This document shows, piece after piece, positions 21,444 through 30,366 of a stretch of 32,535 nt of DNA; positions within the stretch are counted from its first letter, which is position 1, and every line of letters starts with the position of its first letter. Location of the stretch: NCBI GenBank assembly GCA_019118935.1, contig DWXY01000004.1, positions 1 to 32,535 of the forward strand, read 5' to 3'. The notes below the pieces were generated by a model, which was not told the origin of the DNA, did no database searches, and was given only the letters and a program-made list of their open reading frames with translations. Source of the DNA: Candidatus Oscillibacter pullicola (GTDB lineage: Bacteria > Bacillota > Clostridia > Oscillospirales > Oscillospiraceae). A program made the position numbers and the translations under genes.

Positions 21444-23126
21444 ATGAAGAATTGGAAGCGGCGGTGGGCGCTGTTCCTGACGGCGGTGCTGCTGGCCCTC
21501 AGCCTGACCGGCTGCGGCGGGAGCGGGGAGGGGCTGGCCCTCTCCGTCTGCGTGGGCGGCGCGCCGGAGGAGCTGGATCCCATCTACGCCACAGAGACGG
21601 CGGACCAGACCGTCCTGGTCCACCTGTATGAAAACCTGATGCGGAAGACCGGAGACGGCTCCGGCGGGACCACGGTGACGAACGGCGCGGCCAAGAGCGT
21701 CAGCACGGAGGAGAACGCCGACGGCACCGTGACCTGGACCTTCAAGCTGCGGAAGGCCGAGTGGTCCGACGGCCGGGCGGTCCGGGCCGGGGACTTCGTC
21801 TTTGCCTGGCAGCGGCTGGCCGACCCGGCCAACGATTCCCCCAGCGCGTCGCTGCTGTCCGTGGTGGCAGGCTACGATGCCGTGCGGGAGACCGGCGACG
21901 TGTCACTGCTGCAGGTGACGTCGGAGGATGACAGCACCCTGGTGGTGGTGCTGAACGGAAAGTTCGACTGGTTTTTGACGGAGGTCTGCACCGCGCCCGC
22001 CACCATGCCTCTGCGGCAGGACCTGCTGCAGGAGGAGACCACTGCCGCTGACGGGGAGACCGCCGAAGCGGCGGAGGAGCCGGCGGAGGCGGCCCCTTGG
22101 TGGAACGACCTTACGGGCCTGGTGACCAACGGGCCGTATCAGGTGAGCGGGTATGAAGCGGGCGAGGCGCTGACCCTGGAGGCCAGCGAGACCTACCGCA
22201 ACAGCCTCTCCGGCCCGCAGACCCTGACGTTCCGCTTTGCGGAGACCGCAGAGGCGGGACAGGACCTCTACGACGCCGGGGAGGTGGATTTCCTGGGCAT
22301 CCTCCCGGCGGAGCAGCTGACGGACTTGATCGAGGCGGAGAGCCGGACCCTGGCGCCGGAGCTGAGCGTTCAGGCGGTGGTGTTCAACTGCGCGCAGGAC
22401 ACGCTGATGGATGCCCGGGTCCGCCGGGCGCTGACCCTGACGGCGGACCGCTCCGCCGCTGCTGAGGCGGCAGGCGCCGCGGCGTATGCCGCCGAAGGCC
22501 TGATCCCTCCCGGCGTGCCGGGGAGCGGGGAGCAGGATTTCCGCACGGACGGCGGCGCGCTGCTGGACAACGATCCCGCGCACCGGGACGAGCTGGCGGA
22601 GGAGGCCCGCAGCCTGCTGGCGGAGGCCGGATACGCCGAGGCCCGGGACCTGGGGGAGCTGGAATATCTCTATGTGGACGAGGGAAGCAACGCCGCCGTG
22701 GCCCAGGCGCTGGTGGACGCCTGGCAGAGCGCTCTGGGCCTCCAGGTGACGGCCCGGGGCGTCAGCCGGGAAGAGCTGGACACCGCCCTGCGGGAGGGGA
22801 CCTTCACCCTGGCGGGAACGGAGATCCGGGCTGTGGGCAACGATGCGGAGTGCTTTTTGATGCAGTGGGGTTCCGCCAAGCCGGAGAACCTGGGCAGATA
22901 CGCCAACAGCGCCTATGACACGTTGCTGTCGGTCATCGCCGGCGCGGAGGAGGGGGAGGCCCGGATGGGCTGCCTTCACGACGCTGAGGCCCTGCTGCTG
23001 GAGGAGGGAGCCGCGGCGCCCCTCTACACCACCGTGACGGGCTGGACGCTGCGGGACGGCCTCTCCGGCGTCCTGCGGGACGCCCGGGGATGGTTCAGCT
23101 TCGCGGCCGCTGGCAGGACCGCCTGA
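21444..23126 (+). CDS. ABC transporter substrate-binding lipoprotein, oligopeptide (OppA/SBP_bac_5) type
   Basis: The 560-residue protein has a lipoprotein signal with lipobox LTGC (Cys24). The family-5 binding-protein fold follows: PEELDPIYATETADQTVLVH near the N-terminus, WTFKLRKAEWSDGRAVRAGD (a hallmark of OppA-like proteins), NGPYQVSGY, and a C-terminal lobe with ARVRRALTLTADR. Related proteins capture peptides or nickel chelates for Opp/Dpp ABC importers. An acidic low-complexity insert (about residues 195-225, EETTAADGETAEAAEEPAEA) precedes the NGPY motif. No permease or ATPase gene is adjacent, so it is an orphan here and must use a transporter encoded elsewhere or act as a sensor. The ATG at 21444 has GGGAGG about 9 bp upstream. 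It has its own promoter and terminator. Confidence 0.93.
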   Translation: MKNWKRRWALFLTAVLLALSLTGCGGSGEGLALSVCVGGAPEELDPIYATETADQTVLVHLYENLMRKTGDGSGGTTVTNGAAKSVSTEENADGTVTWTFKLRKAEWSDGRAVRAGDFVFAWQRLADPANDSPSASLLSVVAGYDAVRETGDVSLLQVTSEDDSTLVVVLNGKFDWFLTEVCTAPATMPLRQDLLQEETTAADGETAEAAEEPAEAAPWWNDLTGLVTNGPYQVSGYEAGEALTLEASETYRNSLSGPQTLTFRFAETAEAGQDLYDAGEVDFLGILPAEQLTDLIEAESRTLAPELSVQAVVFNCAQDTLMDARVRRALTLTADRSAAAEAAGAAAYAAEGLIPPGVPGSGEQDFRTDGGALLDNDPAHRDELAEEARSLLAEAGYAEARDLGELEYLYVDEGSNAAVAQALVDAWQSALGLQVTARGVSREELDTALREGTFTLAGTEIRAVGNDAECFLMQWGSAKPENLGRYANSAYDTLLSVIAGAEEGEARMGCLHDAEALLLEEGAAAPLYTTVTGWTLRDGLSGVLRDARGWFSFAAAGRTA

Positions 23127-23137
23127 GAAGAGCCGAG

Positions 23138-23166
23138 GACGGCGCCCCGCAGGGCGCCGTCTTTTT
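23138..23166 (+). terminator. Terminator of the peptide-binding lipoprotein gene
   Basis: GACGGCGCCC (23138-23147) and GGGCGCCGTC (23152-23161) pair around CGCA and are followed by TTTTT. Confidence 0.93.
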
Positions 23167-23293
23167 GCGCTCCCAGCAGGCCGCAGCACCGCTGATGGCA
23201 GGCATAAGGCCTGCTGAAATAGACAAAGAGTCCCATCAGCCGGGCTCAAAATATGACGGTGGGATAAAATTGACAAATCCGGGCTGGAAGCCG

Positions 23294-23323
23294 TTGCAAC
23301 CGGCGGCGGGGTTGGTGTATACT
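23294..23323 (+). promoter_or_regulatory. Promoter of the pyruvate carboxylase gene
   Basis: TTGCAA (23294-23299) and TATACT (23318-23323) are 18 bp apart, about 50 bp before the start codon. A perfect TTGACA at 23270-23275 is too far from any -10 to pair with this one. Confidence 0.55.
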
Positions 23324-23375
23324 AAGCTGAACCAAAAGATTCCCGCCTGCCGGCGGAGAGAAGGAGGAACGACAT

Positions 23376-26300
23376 ATGAGCCAAGCATTCAAGAAGGTCC
23401 TGGTCGCCAACCGGGGCGAGATCGCCATGCGGATCTTCCGGGCCTGTCACGACCTGGGCCTCCAGACCATTGCCATCTACTCCAACGAGGACGTTTACAG
23501 CCTCTTCCGCACCGCCGCGGACGAGTCCTATCTGATCGGAGAGAATGAGAGCCCCCTGGGCGCCTATCTGGACATCCCCCGGATCATCGAGCTGGCGAAG
23601 AAGCACGGCGCCGACGCCATCCACCCGGGCTACGGCTTCCTCAGTGAGAACGCGGATTTTGCCCGGGCCTGCGAAGCCGCGGGCATCAAGTTCATCGGAC
23701 CCTCCTCCCAGGTCCTGGACCTGATGGGCGACAAGCTGTCCGCCAAGCAGATCGCCGTGGCCTGCGGCGTGCCCACCACCCCTGGCACCACAGAGCCCCT
23801 GAAGAGCCGGGAGGCCGCCCAGAAGCTGGCCATGGAGTTCGGCTTCCCGGTCATTCTGAAGGCTGCCGCCGGCGGCGGCGGCCGCGGCATGCGCCGGTGC
23901 GACACCGTGGAAGAGGTGGGCACCAACTTCGACCTGGTGAAGGCCGAGGCCAAGAAGGCCTTCGGCAACGACGACATCTTCATGGAGAAGTTCCTGGTGG
24001 AGCCCAAGCACATCGAGGTGCAGGTGCTGGGCGACGAGCTCGGCAATGTGGTCCACCTGTTCGAGCGGGACTGCTCCCTCCAGCGGCGCTACCAGAAGGT
24101 GGTGGAGTTCTCTCCCGCCTTCTCCGTGGACAAGAAGATCCGCCAGGCCTTGTACGATGACGCGGTGAAGATCGCCAAGCATGTGGGCTATGTGAACGCC
24201 GGCACCCTGGAGTTCCTGGTGGACAAGGAAGGGCACCACTACTTCATCGAGATGAACCCCCGCATCCAGGTGGAGCACACCGTTACCGAGATGGTGACGG
24301 GCGTGGACCTGGTGCGCTCTCAGATCCTGATCGCCGAGGGCTGCCCCCTCAGCGACCCCCGCATCGGCATCAAGAAGCAGAGCGACCTGCACCTGAACGG
24401 CTACGCCATCCAGTGCCGCGTCACCACCGAGGACCCGGCCAACAACTTCGCCCCCGACACCGGCAAGATCACCTCCTACCGGTCTCCCGGCGGCTTCGGC
24501 GTCCGGCTGGACGCGGCCACCGCCGGCGTGGGCAGTGAGATCTCCCCCTACTATGACTCTCTGCTGCTGAAGGTCACCACCTGGGACAACACCTTCCAGG
24601 GCGTGTGCCTGAAGGCAGGCCGGGCCATCCGGGAGATCCACATCCGGGGCGTCAAGACCAACATCGCCTTCATCTCCAACATCCTGCAGAACCCCACCTT
24701 CCTGGCGGGGGGCTGCCACACCAAGTTCATCGACGAGACGCCGGAGCTGTTTGAGCTGGACGAGGGCCAGGACCGGGCCACCAAGATGCTCAAGTACATC
24801 GGCAACATCGTGGTGAAGGAGCGGGACGGCCACAAGATGTACGACCCCTGCCGGTTCCCGCCGGTCACCGGCAACCGGCCCGACGGCCTGAAGCAGATGC
24901 TGGACGCCAAGGGCCCCAAGGCCGTGGCCGACTGGGTCAAGGACCAGAAGAAGCTGCTGATCTGCGACACCACCTGCCGGGACGCCCACCAGTCCCTGCT
25001 GGCCACCCGGGTCCGCACCCGGGACATCGTCAAGGGCATGGAGGGCACCAGCGAGATCCTGGCGGACGCCTTCTCCCTGGAGTGCTGGGGCGGCGCCACC
25101 TTTGACGTGGCCTACCGTTTCCTCCACGAGTCCCCCTGGGAGCGGCTGGACCTGATCCGGGAGAAGGCCCCCAACCTGCTGCTGCAGATGCTGCTGCGGG
25201 GCGCCAACGCCGTGGGCTACACCAACTATCCTGACAACGTGATCCGGGAGTTCATCAAGGAGGCCGCCCGCAGCGGCATCGACGTGTTCCGGATCTTCGA
25301 CTCCCTGAACTGGATCCCCGGTATGGAAGTGGCCATGGATGAGGTCCTCAAGCAGGACAAGATCTGCCAGGCCACCATCTGCTACACCGGCGACATCCTG
25401 GACCCCAAGCGGGACAAGTACACCCTGGACTACTATGTGAAGATGGCCAAGGAGCTGGAGCACCGGGGCGCCCACATGCTGGCCATCAAGGACATGTCCG
25501 GCCTGCTGAAGCCTTACGCCGCCAAGAAGCTGGTGTCCACCCTGAAGCAGGAGATCGGCATTCCCATCCAGCTCCACACCCACGACACCACCGGCAACCA
25601 GGTGGCGGCGCTGCTGCTGGCGGCGGAGGCCGGCGTGGACGTGGTGGACTGCGCCATCAGCTCCATGGCGGGCATGACCAGCCAGCCCTCTCTGAACGCT
25701 GTGGTGGCGGCCATGAAGGACACAGACCGGGATACCGGGCTGGATCTGGACCGGCTCCAGACCCTCACCGATTACTGGGAGGATGTGCGCAAGCGCTACG
25801 ACTCCTTTGAGGGCGGCCTGGCGTACAATACCACGGATATCTACCGTTACGAGATCCCCGGCGGCCAGTACACCAACCTGAAGCCCCAGGTGGAGTCCCT
25901 GGGCCTGGGCGACCGGTTCGTGGAGGTCAAGGAGAACTACCGCAAGGTCAATGAGATGGTGGGAGACATCGTGAAGGTGACGCCCTCCAGCAAGATGGTG
26001 GGCGATCTGGCCATCTTCATGACCCAGAACAACCTGACCCCGGAGAACATCGTGGAGAAGGGCGAGAGTCTGGCCTTCCCGGACAGCGTTGTCAGCTACT
26101 TCTCCGGCATGATGGGCCAGCCCGCAGGCGGGTTCCCGCAGGATTTGCAGCGGGTGGTCCTGAAGGGCAAAAAGCCCATCACCTGCCGGCCCGGTGAGCT
26201 GCTGCCCCCCGTGGACTTTGAGGAAAAGAAGCGGGAGATGCAGTCCTTTGACGCAGATCCCTCCTGGCGGGCCGTCCTCAGCTACTGCCTGTATCCCAAG

Positions 26301-26792
26301 GTGGTGGAGGACTACGTCAAGAACCAGAAGGAGTACGGCTACATCATGCGGCTGGGCAGCCACGTGTTCTTCCACGGCCTGGCGGTGGGCGAGACCAACA
26401 AGGTCAACATCGCCGACGGCAAGACCCTGGTCATCAAGTACTTGGGGTTGGGCGAAGTGGACAAGGAGGGCATGCGCACCGTCAGCTTTGAGCTCAACGG
26501 CATCCGCCGGGACGTGCAGGTGCCCGACGAGGAGGCCCAGAAGAACATCGTCAAGGTCCCCATGGCGGACCCAGAGGACAAGAGCCAGGTGGGCTCCTCC
26601 ATCCCCGGCGCGGTGAGCAGGCTCAACGTCAAGGTGGGCGACACCGTGGAGAAGAACCAGACCCTGGTCACCATCGAGGCCATGAAGATGGAGACCGCCA
26701 TCACCGCCCGGATGTCCGGCACCGTGTCGGAGATCCTGGTGAAGGAGGGCGAGACCGTCAAGGGCGGCCAGCTTATCTTGGTCATCAAATAA
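23376..26792 (+). CDS. pyc: Pyruvate carboxylase
   Basis: The 1138-residue single-chain biotin enzyme makes oxaloacetate from pyruvate, bicarbonate and ATP to refill the citric-acid cycle and supply aspartate. Domains in order: biotin carboxylase (residues 1 to about 455; VANRGEIAMRIFRAC, HPGYGFLSENADFA, ATP-grasp KAAAGGGGRGMR, FIEMNPRIQVEHTVTE), carboxyltransferase barrel (from about 525; CDTTCRDAHQSLLATRVRTR and the metal-ligand HTHDTTGNQ), the tetramerisation/PC domain, and a biotinyl domain with EAMKMET, biotin on Lys1104. Length agrees with known Firmicute enzymes. AAGGAGG lies 8 bp before the ATG. It is monocistronic with its own promoter and a strong terminator. Confidence 0.97.
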   Translation: MSQAFKKVLVANRGEIAMRIFRACHDLGLQTIAIYSNEDVYSLFRTAADESYLIGENESPLGAYLDIPRIIELAKKHGADAIHPGYGFLSENADFARACEAAGIKFIGPSSQVLDLMGDKLSAKQIAVACGVPTTPGTTEPLKSREAAQKLAMEFGFPVILKAAAGGGGRGMRRCDTVEEVGTNFDLVKAEAKKAFGNDDIFMEKFLVEPKHIEVQVLGDELGNVVHLFERDCSLQRRYQKVVEFSPAFSVDKKIRQALYDDAVKIAKHVGYVNAGTLEFLVDKEGHHYFIEMNPRIQVEHTVTEMVTGVDLVRSQILIAEGCPLSDPRIGIKKQSDLHLNGYAIQCRVTTEDPANNFAPDTGKITSYRSPGGFGVRLDAATAGVGSEISPYYDSLLLKVTTWDNTFQGVCLKAGRAIREIHIRGVKTNIAFISNILQNPTFLAGGCHTKFIDETPELFELDEGQDRATKMLKYIGNIVVKERDGHKMYDPCRFPPVTGNRPDGLKQMLDAKGPKAVADWVKDQKKLLICDTTCRDAHQSLLATRVRTRDIVKGMEGTSEILADAFSLECWGGATFDVAYRFLHESPWERLDLIREKAPNLLLQMLLRGANAVGYTNYPDNVIREFIKEAARSGIDVFRIFDSLNWIPGMEVAMDEVLKQDKICQATICYTGDILDPKRDKYTLDYYVKMAKELEHRGAHMLAIKDMSGLLKPYAAKKLVSTLKQEIGIPIQLHTHDTTGNQVAALLLAAEAGVDVVDCAISSMAGMTSQPSLNAVVAAMKDTDRDTGLDLDRLQTLTDYWEDVRKRYDSFEGGLAYNTTDIYRYEIPGGQYTNLKPQVESLGLGDRFVEVKENYRKVNEMVGDIVKVTPSSKMVGDLAIFMTQNNLTPENIVEKGESLAFPDSVVSYFSGMMGQPAGGFPQDLQRVVLKGKKPITCRPGELLPPVDFEEKKREMQSFDADPSWRAVLSYCLYPKVVEDYVKNQKEYGYIMRLGSHVFFHGLAVGETNKVNIADGKTLVIKYLGLGEVDKEGMRTVSFELNGIRRDVQVPDEEAQKNIVKVPMADPEDKSQVGSSIPGAVSRLNVKVGDTVEKNQTLVTIEAMKMETAITARMSGTVSEILVKEGETVKGGQLILVIK

Positions 26793-26805
26793 GTATGCGC
26801 GGCAG

Positions 26806-26833
26806 AAGGCCGGCCCCGGTGGGGCCGGCCTTT
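26806..26833 (+). terminator. Terminator of pyc
   Basis: AAGGCCGGCCCC (26806-26817) and GGGGCCGGCCTT (26821-26832) pair around GGT; the run of T is short (TTT). Confidence 0.82.
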
Positions 26834-26916
26834 CAGCGTTTCGGAGGGGCGGAACGGAAAAATGAAGGTTCTGTAAATAGGACTTGCAGAAATATTAAAA
26901 AATTGTAAAAAAAACC

Positions 26917-26945
26917 TTGTAAAATGCATGAGGATAAGGTATGAT
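26917..26945 (+). promoter_or_regulatory. Promoter of the TAXI-TRAP operon
   Basis: TTGTAA (26917-26922) and TATGAT (26940-26945) are 17 bp apart. The sequence just upstream (26885-26915) has long A and T tracts that could act as an UP element. Confidence 0.65.
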
Positions 26946-26998
26946 ATGCAAAGTGGCATATGAGCTGTATCGACTAACAGGAAAAGAGGAATGGAAAC

Positions 26999-28045
26999 AT
27001 GAAAAAGTGCTTATCCCTGCTTCTGGCCGCACTGATGCTGGCGGCGGTCCTGACGGGCTGCGGCGGCAATCCCTCCACGGAAGAGGCGGACACCCCTGCC
27101 GACACCGGCACGGAGCAGGCCACCCAGACCAACTGGAATGTCTCTCCCGTCACCGGCACCGGCACGGAGCTGAAATTCCGCACCGGCGGCGACCAGGGTA
27201 CTTATTACGGCTTCGGCAGCGTGCTGGCCCAGGCCATCACCAGCAACAGCGACAACACCAAGGTCACTGCCGTGGTCAGCAACGGCTCCCAGGACAACAT
27301 CGAGCAGATGGACCTGAACACCGCCCAGCTGGGCTTCGTCCAGTCCGACGTCATGAGTTATGCCTATAACGGCGAGCGCCTGTTTGAGGGCTATCCCGTC
27401 TCTGGCTTCTCCACTGTGGCCGCTCTGTACATGGAGCAGGTGCAGATCGTCACCTGCGACCCGGACATCAAGAGCGTGGCGGATCTGAAGGGCAAGACGG
27501 TCTCCATCGGCGCCTCCGGCTCCGGCGTGTACTACAATGCCCTGGACATCCTGGCCGCCTATGACCTGACCGAGGAGGACATCAACGCCCAGTACCAGGA
27601 CTTCGGCAACAGTGCCGACGCCCTGCAGGACGGCAAGATCGACGCCGCCTTCGTGGTGGCGGGCGCCCCCACCGTGGCCATCACCACCCTGGCCACTGCC
27701 AAGGACACCTATCTGGTGGGCCTGGACGACGAGCACATCGCCAAGCTGCAGGAGTCCTCTCCTTATTATGAGGAGTATGTGATTCCCGAGGGCACCTATG
27801 AGGGCGTGCCCGAGACCAAGACCGTGGCTGTGGTGGCCACCGTGATCGCCCGGGACGATGTGTCCGAGGACGACGTGTACAACATCTGCTACACCATCTT
27901 TGAGAACATGGACAACCTGGCTCAGTCCCACGACAAGGGCAAGGAGCTGGATCTGGAGTTCGCTGCCAGCGTCACTGCGGTGCCTTACCACGCCGGCGCG
28001 GCCAAGTACTTCGCCGAAAAGGGCTTTGACGTGCCCACCAAGTGA
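26999..28045 (+). CDS. TRAP transporter solute-binding lipoprotein, TAXI family
   Basis: The 348-residue protein has a lipobox LTGC (Cys21) and a mature part starting with a Thr-rich linker. It then has the TAXI hallmark FRTGGDQGTYYGFGSVLAQA (about residues 59-78), VADLKGKTVSIGASGSGVYY and the acidic-linked second lobe. TAXI proteins deliver organic acids or amino acids such as glutamate to a TRAP permease that uses an ion gradient rather than ATP; the ligand here cannot be told from sequence. The start ATG at 26999 has GAGGA about 9 bp upstream. The permease gene follows after a stem-loop, forming a two-gene operon. Confidence 0.95.
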   Translation: MKKCLSLLLAALMLAAVLTGCGGNPSTEEADTPADTGTEQATQTNWNVSPVTGTGTELKFRTGGDQGTYYGFGSVLAQAITSNSDNTKVTAVVSNGSQDNIEQMDLNTAQLGFVQSDVMSYAYNGERLFEGYPVSGFSTVAALYMEQVQIVTCDPDIKSVADLKGKTVSIGASGSGVYYNALDILAAYDLTEEDINAQYQDFGNSADALQDGKIDAAFVVAGAPTVAITTLATAKDTYLVGLDDEHIAKLQESSPYYEEYVIPEGTYEGVPETKTVAVVATVIARDDVSEDDVYNICYTIFENMDNLAQSHDKGKELDLEFAASVTAVPYHAGAAKYFAEKGFDVPTK

Positions 28046-28065
28046 TCTCAGGCGGAGCCTGATCG

Positions 28066-28096
28066 GGAACTACGGCGGAATCCCCGCCGTAGTTCC
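28066..28096 (+). other. Intercistronic stem-loop between binding protein and permease
   Basis: GGAACTACGGCGG (28066-28078) and CCGCCGTAGTTCC (28084-28096) make a 13-bp perfect stem with a 5-base loop but no T-run. Stems like this often protect the upstream message, giving more binding protein than permease. Confidence 0.6.
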
Positions 28097-28152
28097 TTGA
28101 CTTCCGGCCGGTCCCGGCCCGGAAGACATCTTGCGAAATGAGAGGGGACCCT

Positions 28153-30183
28153 ATGGCATTGTTCAAGAAACACAAGACGGAGCCCGTGCCGCCGGAGGAT
28201 ACCGGCGCCCACGATACCTCCGTGGGGACCGCCGCCGATGTGGAGGCGGTCATGAAAAAATACGACCGGGAGTCCAACACCCGGGTCTGGGAAGGCGTGC
28301 CCAAGCTGGTGGTCCGCTGGCTGATGGTGCTCTTTTCCCTCTACTGCATCATTGACACCGTGTTTCTCTCCACCATGCAGGAGGTGCGGCTGCCTGTGTT
28401 CGTGGGGCTGATCCTGCTGTTCGGCTTTCTGACCTTCCCGGCCAGAAAAGGGGACGAGCGGGTCAACCACATGCCCTGGTATGACATCGTGCTGCTGATC
28501 GCCGGGCCAGGCGCCTACTTTTTCTACGCCGTCAATGCCCAGAACGTCATCCAGATGTCCGCCCGGGTCATGCAGAACGACCTGTATATGATCATCGGCC
28601 TCATCGGCATCCTGGCCCTGGTGGAGCTGTGCCGCCGGTGCGTGGGCCTGCCCATTCTGTGCGTGGCCGGCGTGCTGCTGGTGTACACCTTCTTCAACCT
28701 GGGCGGCAGCGGAGATTTCAAGATGACCCTCTATCAGGTCATCCGCACCATGTTCTATACCTTCAACGGCATCTTCGGCGGTCCCATCAGCGTGTGCGCC
28801 AAGTTCATCGTGGTGTTCATCATCTTCGGTGCCTTCCTGGAGCGGACCGGCATCGCCCAGTTCTTCATCAATCTGGCCAATGCCGTGGCCGGCGCCGCCC
28901 CCGGCGGCCCCGCCAAGGTGGCCGTCATCTCCTCCGCCCTGTGCGGCATGGTGTCCGGCTCCTCCGTGGGCAACACCGTCACCACCGGCTCCGTCACCAT
29001 CCCCATGATGAAAAAGACGGGCTACAAGCCGGAGTTCGCCGGCGCTGTGGAGGCCGCGGCCTCCACCGGCGGCCAGATCATGCCCCCCATCATGGGCGCC
29101 GCGGCCTTCCTGATGGCGGAGTTCACCGGCGAACCCTACGGCACCATCGCCATGCGGGCCATCCTGCCGGCAGTGCTGTACTTCACCGGCATCTACATCG
29201 CCGTCCATCTGGAGGCCAAGAAGCTGGGCCTGAAGGGCATCCCCAGAGAGCAGCTGCCCCGTGTGCGCCAACTGCTGCCCAAGATCTACCTGCTGGCGCC
29301 CCTGGTGCTGCTGGTGGTGATGGTCTCCACCAATATGTACACCATGGCCTTCTCCGCCGCCATCGCCATTGTGGCGGCCGTGGCTGTGGGCCTCATCAAC
29401 AACGTGGTGGAGATCGCCAGCAAGAGCAGCAGCCGGGAGGACTTCCTCACCTTCGGCAAGATCATCGACGCCCTGGAGGGCGGCGCCAGGGGCTCCATCA
29501 CCGTGGCGGTGGCCTGCGGCGTGGCCGGCATCATCTCCGGCTGCATCACGGTCACGGGCCTGGCCTCCAAGCTGCTGAGCACCATCGTCAGCCTCTCCGG
29601 CGGCCACATGATCATCGCCCTGGTGCTGACCATGATCTGCTGCATCGTGCTGGGCATGGGCGTGCCCACCACCGCCAATTACTGCATCATGGCGGCCACC
29701 TGCGCCCCCATCCTGATGGATCCCTCCATCGGCGTCACCAAGATGGCGGCCCACTTCTTCGTGTTCTATTTCGGCATCGTGGCGGACATCACCCCGCCGG
29801 TGGCCCTGGCGGCCTACGCTGGCAGCGCCATCGCCAAGGCGGATCCCATGGAGACGGGGTTCAACGCCACGAAACTGGCCATAGCGGCCTTCATCGTGCC
29901 GTACATCTTTGCCTTCAGCCCCCAGATGCTTTTCGTGGACGTGACCGGCGCCTTCCAGGTGGTGCAGATCTGCATCAGCGCCCTGCTGGGCATCTTCGGC
30001 GTGGCGGCGGCCCTCAACGGCTTCCTGTACCGGCCGATCCCCGTGCTGCTGCGGCTGGCCATGGCCGTGGGCGGCCTGGGCATGATGATCCCCGGCACCG
30101 CCAGCGACATCGCCGGCTTTGTGCTGGTGCTCGGCATCGTCCTCTATCAGCGCTTCAGCGCCCGGCGCGCCGCCGTGGCCTGA
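28153..30183 (+). CDS. TRAP transporter permease, fused 4TM/12TM (DctMQ type)
   Basis: The 676-residue membrane protein joins the small (DctQ-like) and large (DctM-like) TRAP subunits in one chain, as is usual with TAXI binding proteins. The N-terminal hydrophilic stretch (about 60 residues) is followed by roughly 16 or more membrane helices. Large-subunit marks include SGSSVGNTVTTGSVTIPMMK, GGQIMPPIMGAAAFLMAEF, LGMGVPTTANYCIMAATCAP and the FYFGIVADITPPVALAAYAG segment. It carries out ion-coupled import of the ligand bound by the upstream lipoprotein. The ATG at 28153 is chosen since GAGAGGGG ends 4 bp before it; an in-frame ATG at 28138 overlaps that ribosome-binding site. A strong terminator follows. 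Confidence 0.95.
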   Translation: MALFKKHKTEPVPPEDTGAHDTSVGTAADVEAVMKKYDRESNTRVWEGVPKLVVRWLMVLFSLYCIIDTVFLSTMQEVRLPVFVGLILLFGFLTFPARKGDERVNHMPWYDIVLLIAGPGAYFFYAVNAQNVIQMSARVMQNDLYMIIGLIGILALVELCRRCVGLPILCVAGVLLVYTFFNLGGSGDFKMTLYQVIRTMFYTFNGIFGGPISVCAKFIVVFIIFGAFLERTGIAQFFINLANAVAGAAPGGPAKVAVISSALCGMVSGSSVGNTVTTGSVTIPMMKKTGYKPEFAGAVEAAASTGGQIMPPIMGAAAFLMAEFTGEPYGTIAMRAILPAVLYFTGIYIAVHLEAKKLGLKGIPREQLPRVRQLLPKIYLLAPLVLLVVMVSTNMYTMAFSAAIAIVAAVAVGLINNVVEIASKSSSREDFLTFGKIIDALEGGARGSITVAVACGVAGIISGCITVTGLASKLLSTIVSLSGGHMIIALVLTMICCIVLGMGVPTTANYCIMAATCAPILMDPSIGVTKMAAHFFVFYFGIVADITPPVALAAYAGSAIAKADPMETGFNATKLAIAAFIVPYIFAFSPQMLFVDVTGAFQVVQICISALLGIFGVAAALNGFLYRPIPVLLRLAMAVGGLGMMIPGTASDIAGFVLVLGIVLYQRFSARRAAVA

Positions 30184-30192
30184 ACGGTCTTG

Positions 30193-30225
30193 AAAGCGCT
30201 CCCCGGTTTTCGGGGAGCGCTTTTT
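30193..30225 (+). terminator. Terminator of the TRAP operon
   Basis: AAAGCGCTCCCCG (30193-30205) and CGGGGAGCGCTTT (30211-30223) pair around GTTTT, followed by further T (TTTTT in all). Confidence 0.95.
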
Positions 30226-30291
30226 CACACGTTCCCGGCAGGTTACAAGAGATACAGGCCGTGGGAGAAACTGTAACTGTTTTGTTATTGC

Positions 30292-30328
30292 TTTGCCCTG
30301 CATACTGTACTATTATAAGCAGTACAGT
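30292..30328 (+). promoter_or_regulatory. Promoter with embedded dyad upstream of the efflux operon
   Basis: TTTGCC (30292-30297) and TATAAG (30314-30319) are 16 bp apart. ACTGTACT (30304-30311) and AGTACAGT (30321-30328) form a perfect 8-bp inverted repeat with a 9-bp spacer that brackets the -10. This geometry fits a dimeric repressor that blocks polymerase. Sites of this kind with GTAC cores are used by some GntR/YtrA-like regulators of ABC exporters; that link is an inference. Confidence 0.55.
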
Positions 30329-30366
30329 TAAAGCATCTGTGAAGAACAAGAAGAGGAGTACATACC

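Noticed and set aside
23322-26375. Minus-strand frame of about 1000 codons opposite pyruvate carboxylase
   Set aside because: Same codon-bias shadow effect; the plus strand encodes a full-length conserved enzyme.
28066-28096. Rho-independent terminator between the TRAP binding protein and permease
   Set aside because: The stem is strong but lacks a T-run, and the permease has no promoter of its own; an mRNA-stabilising stem is more likely.
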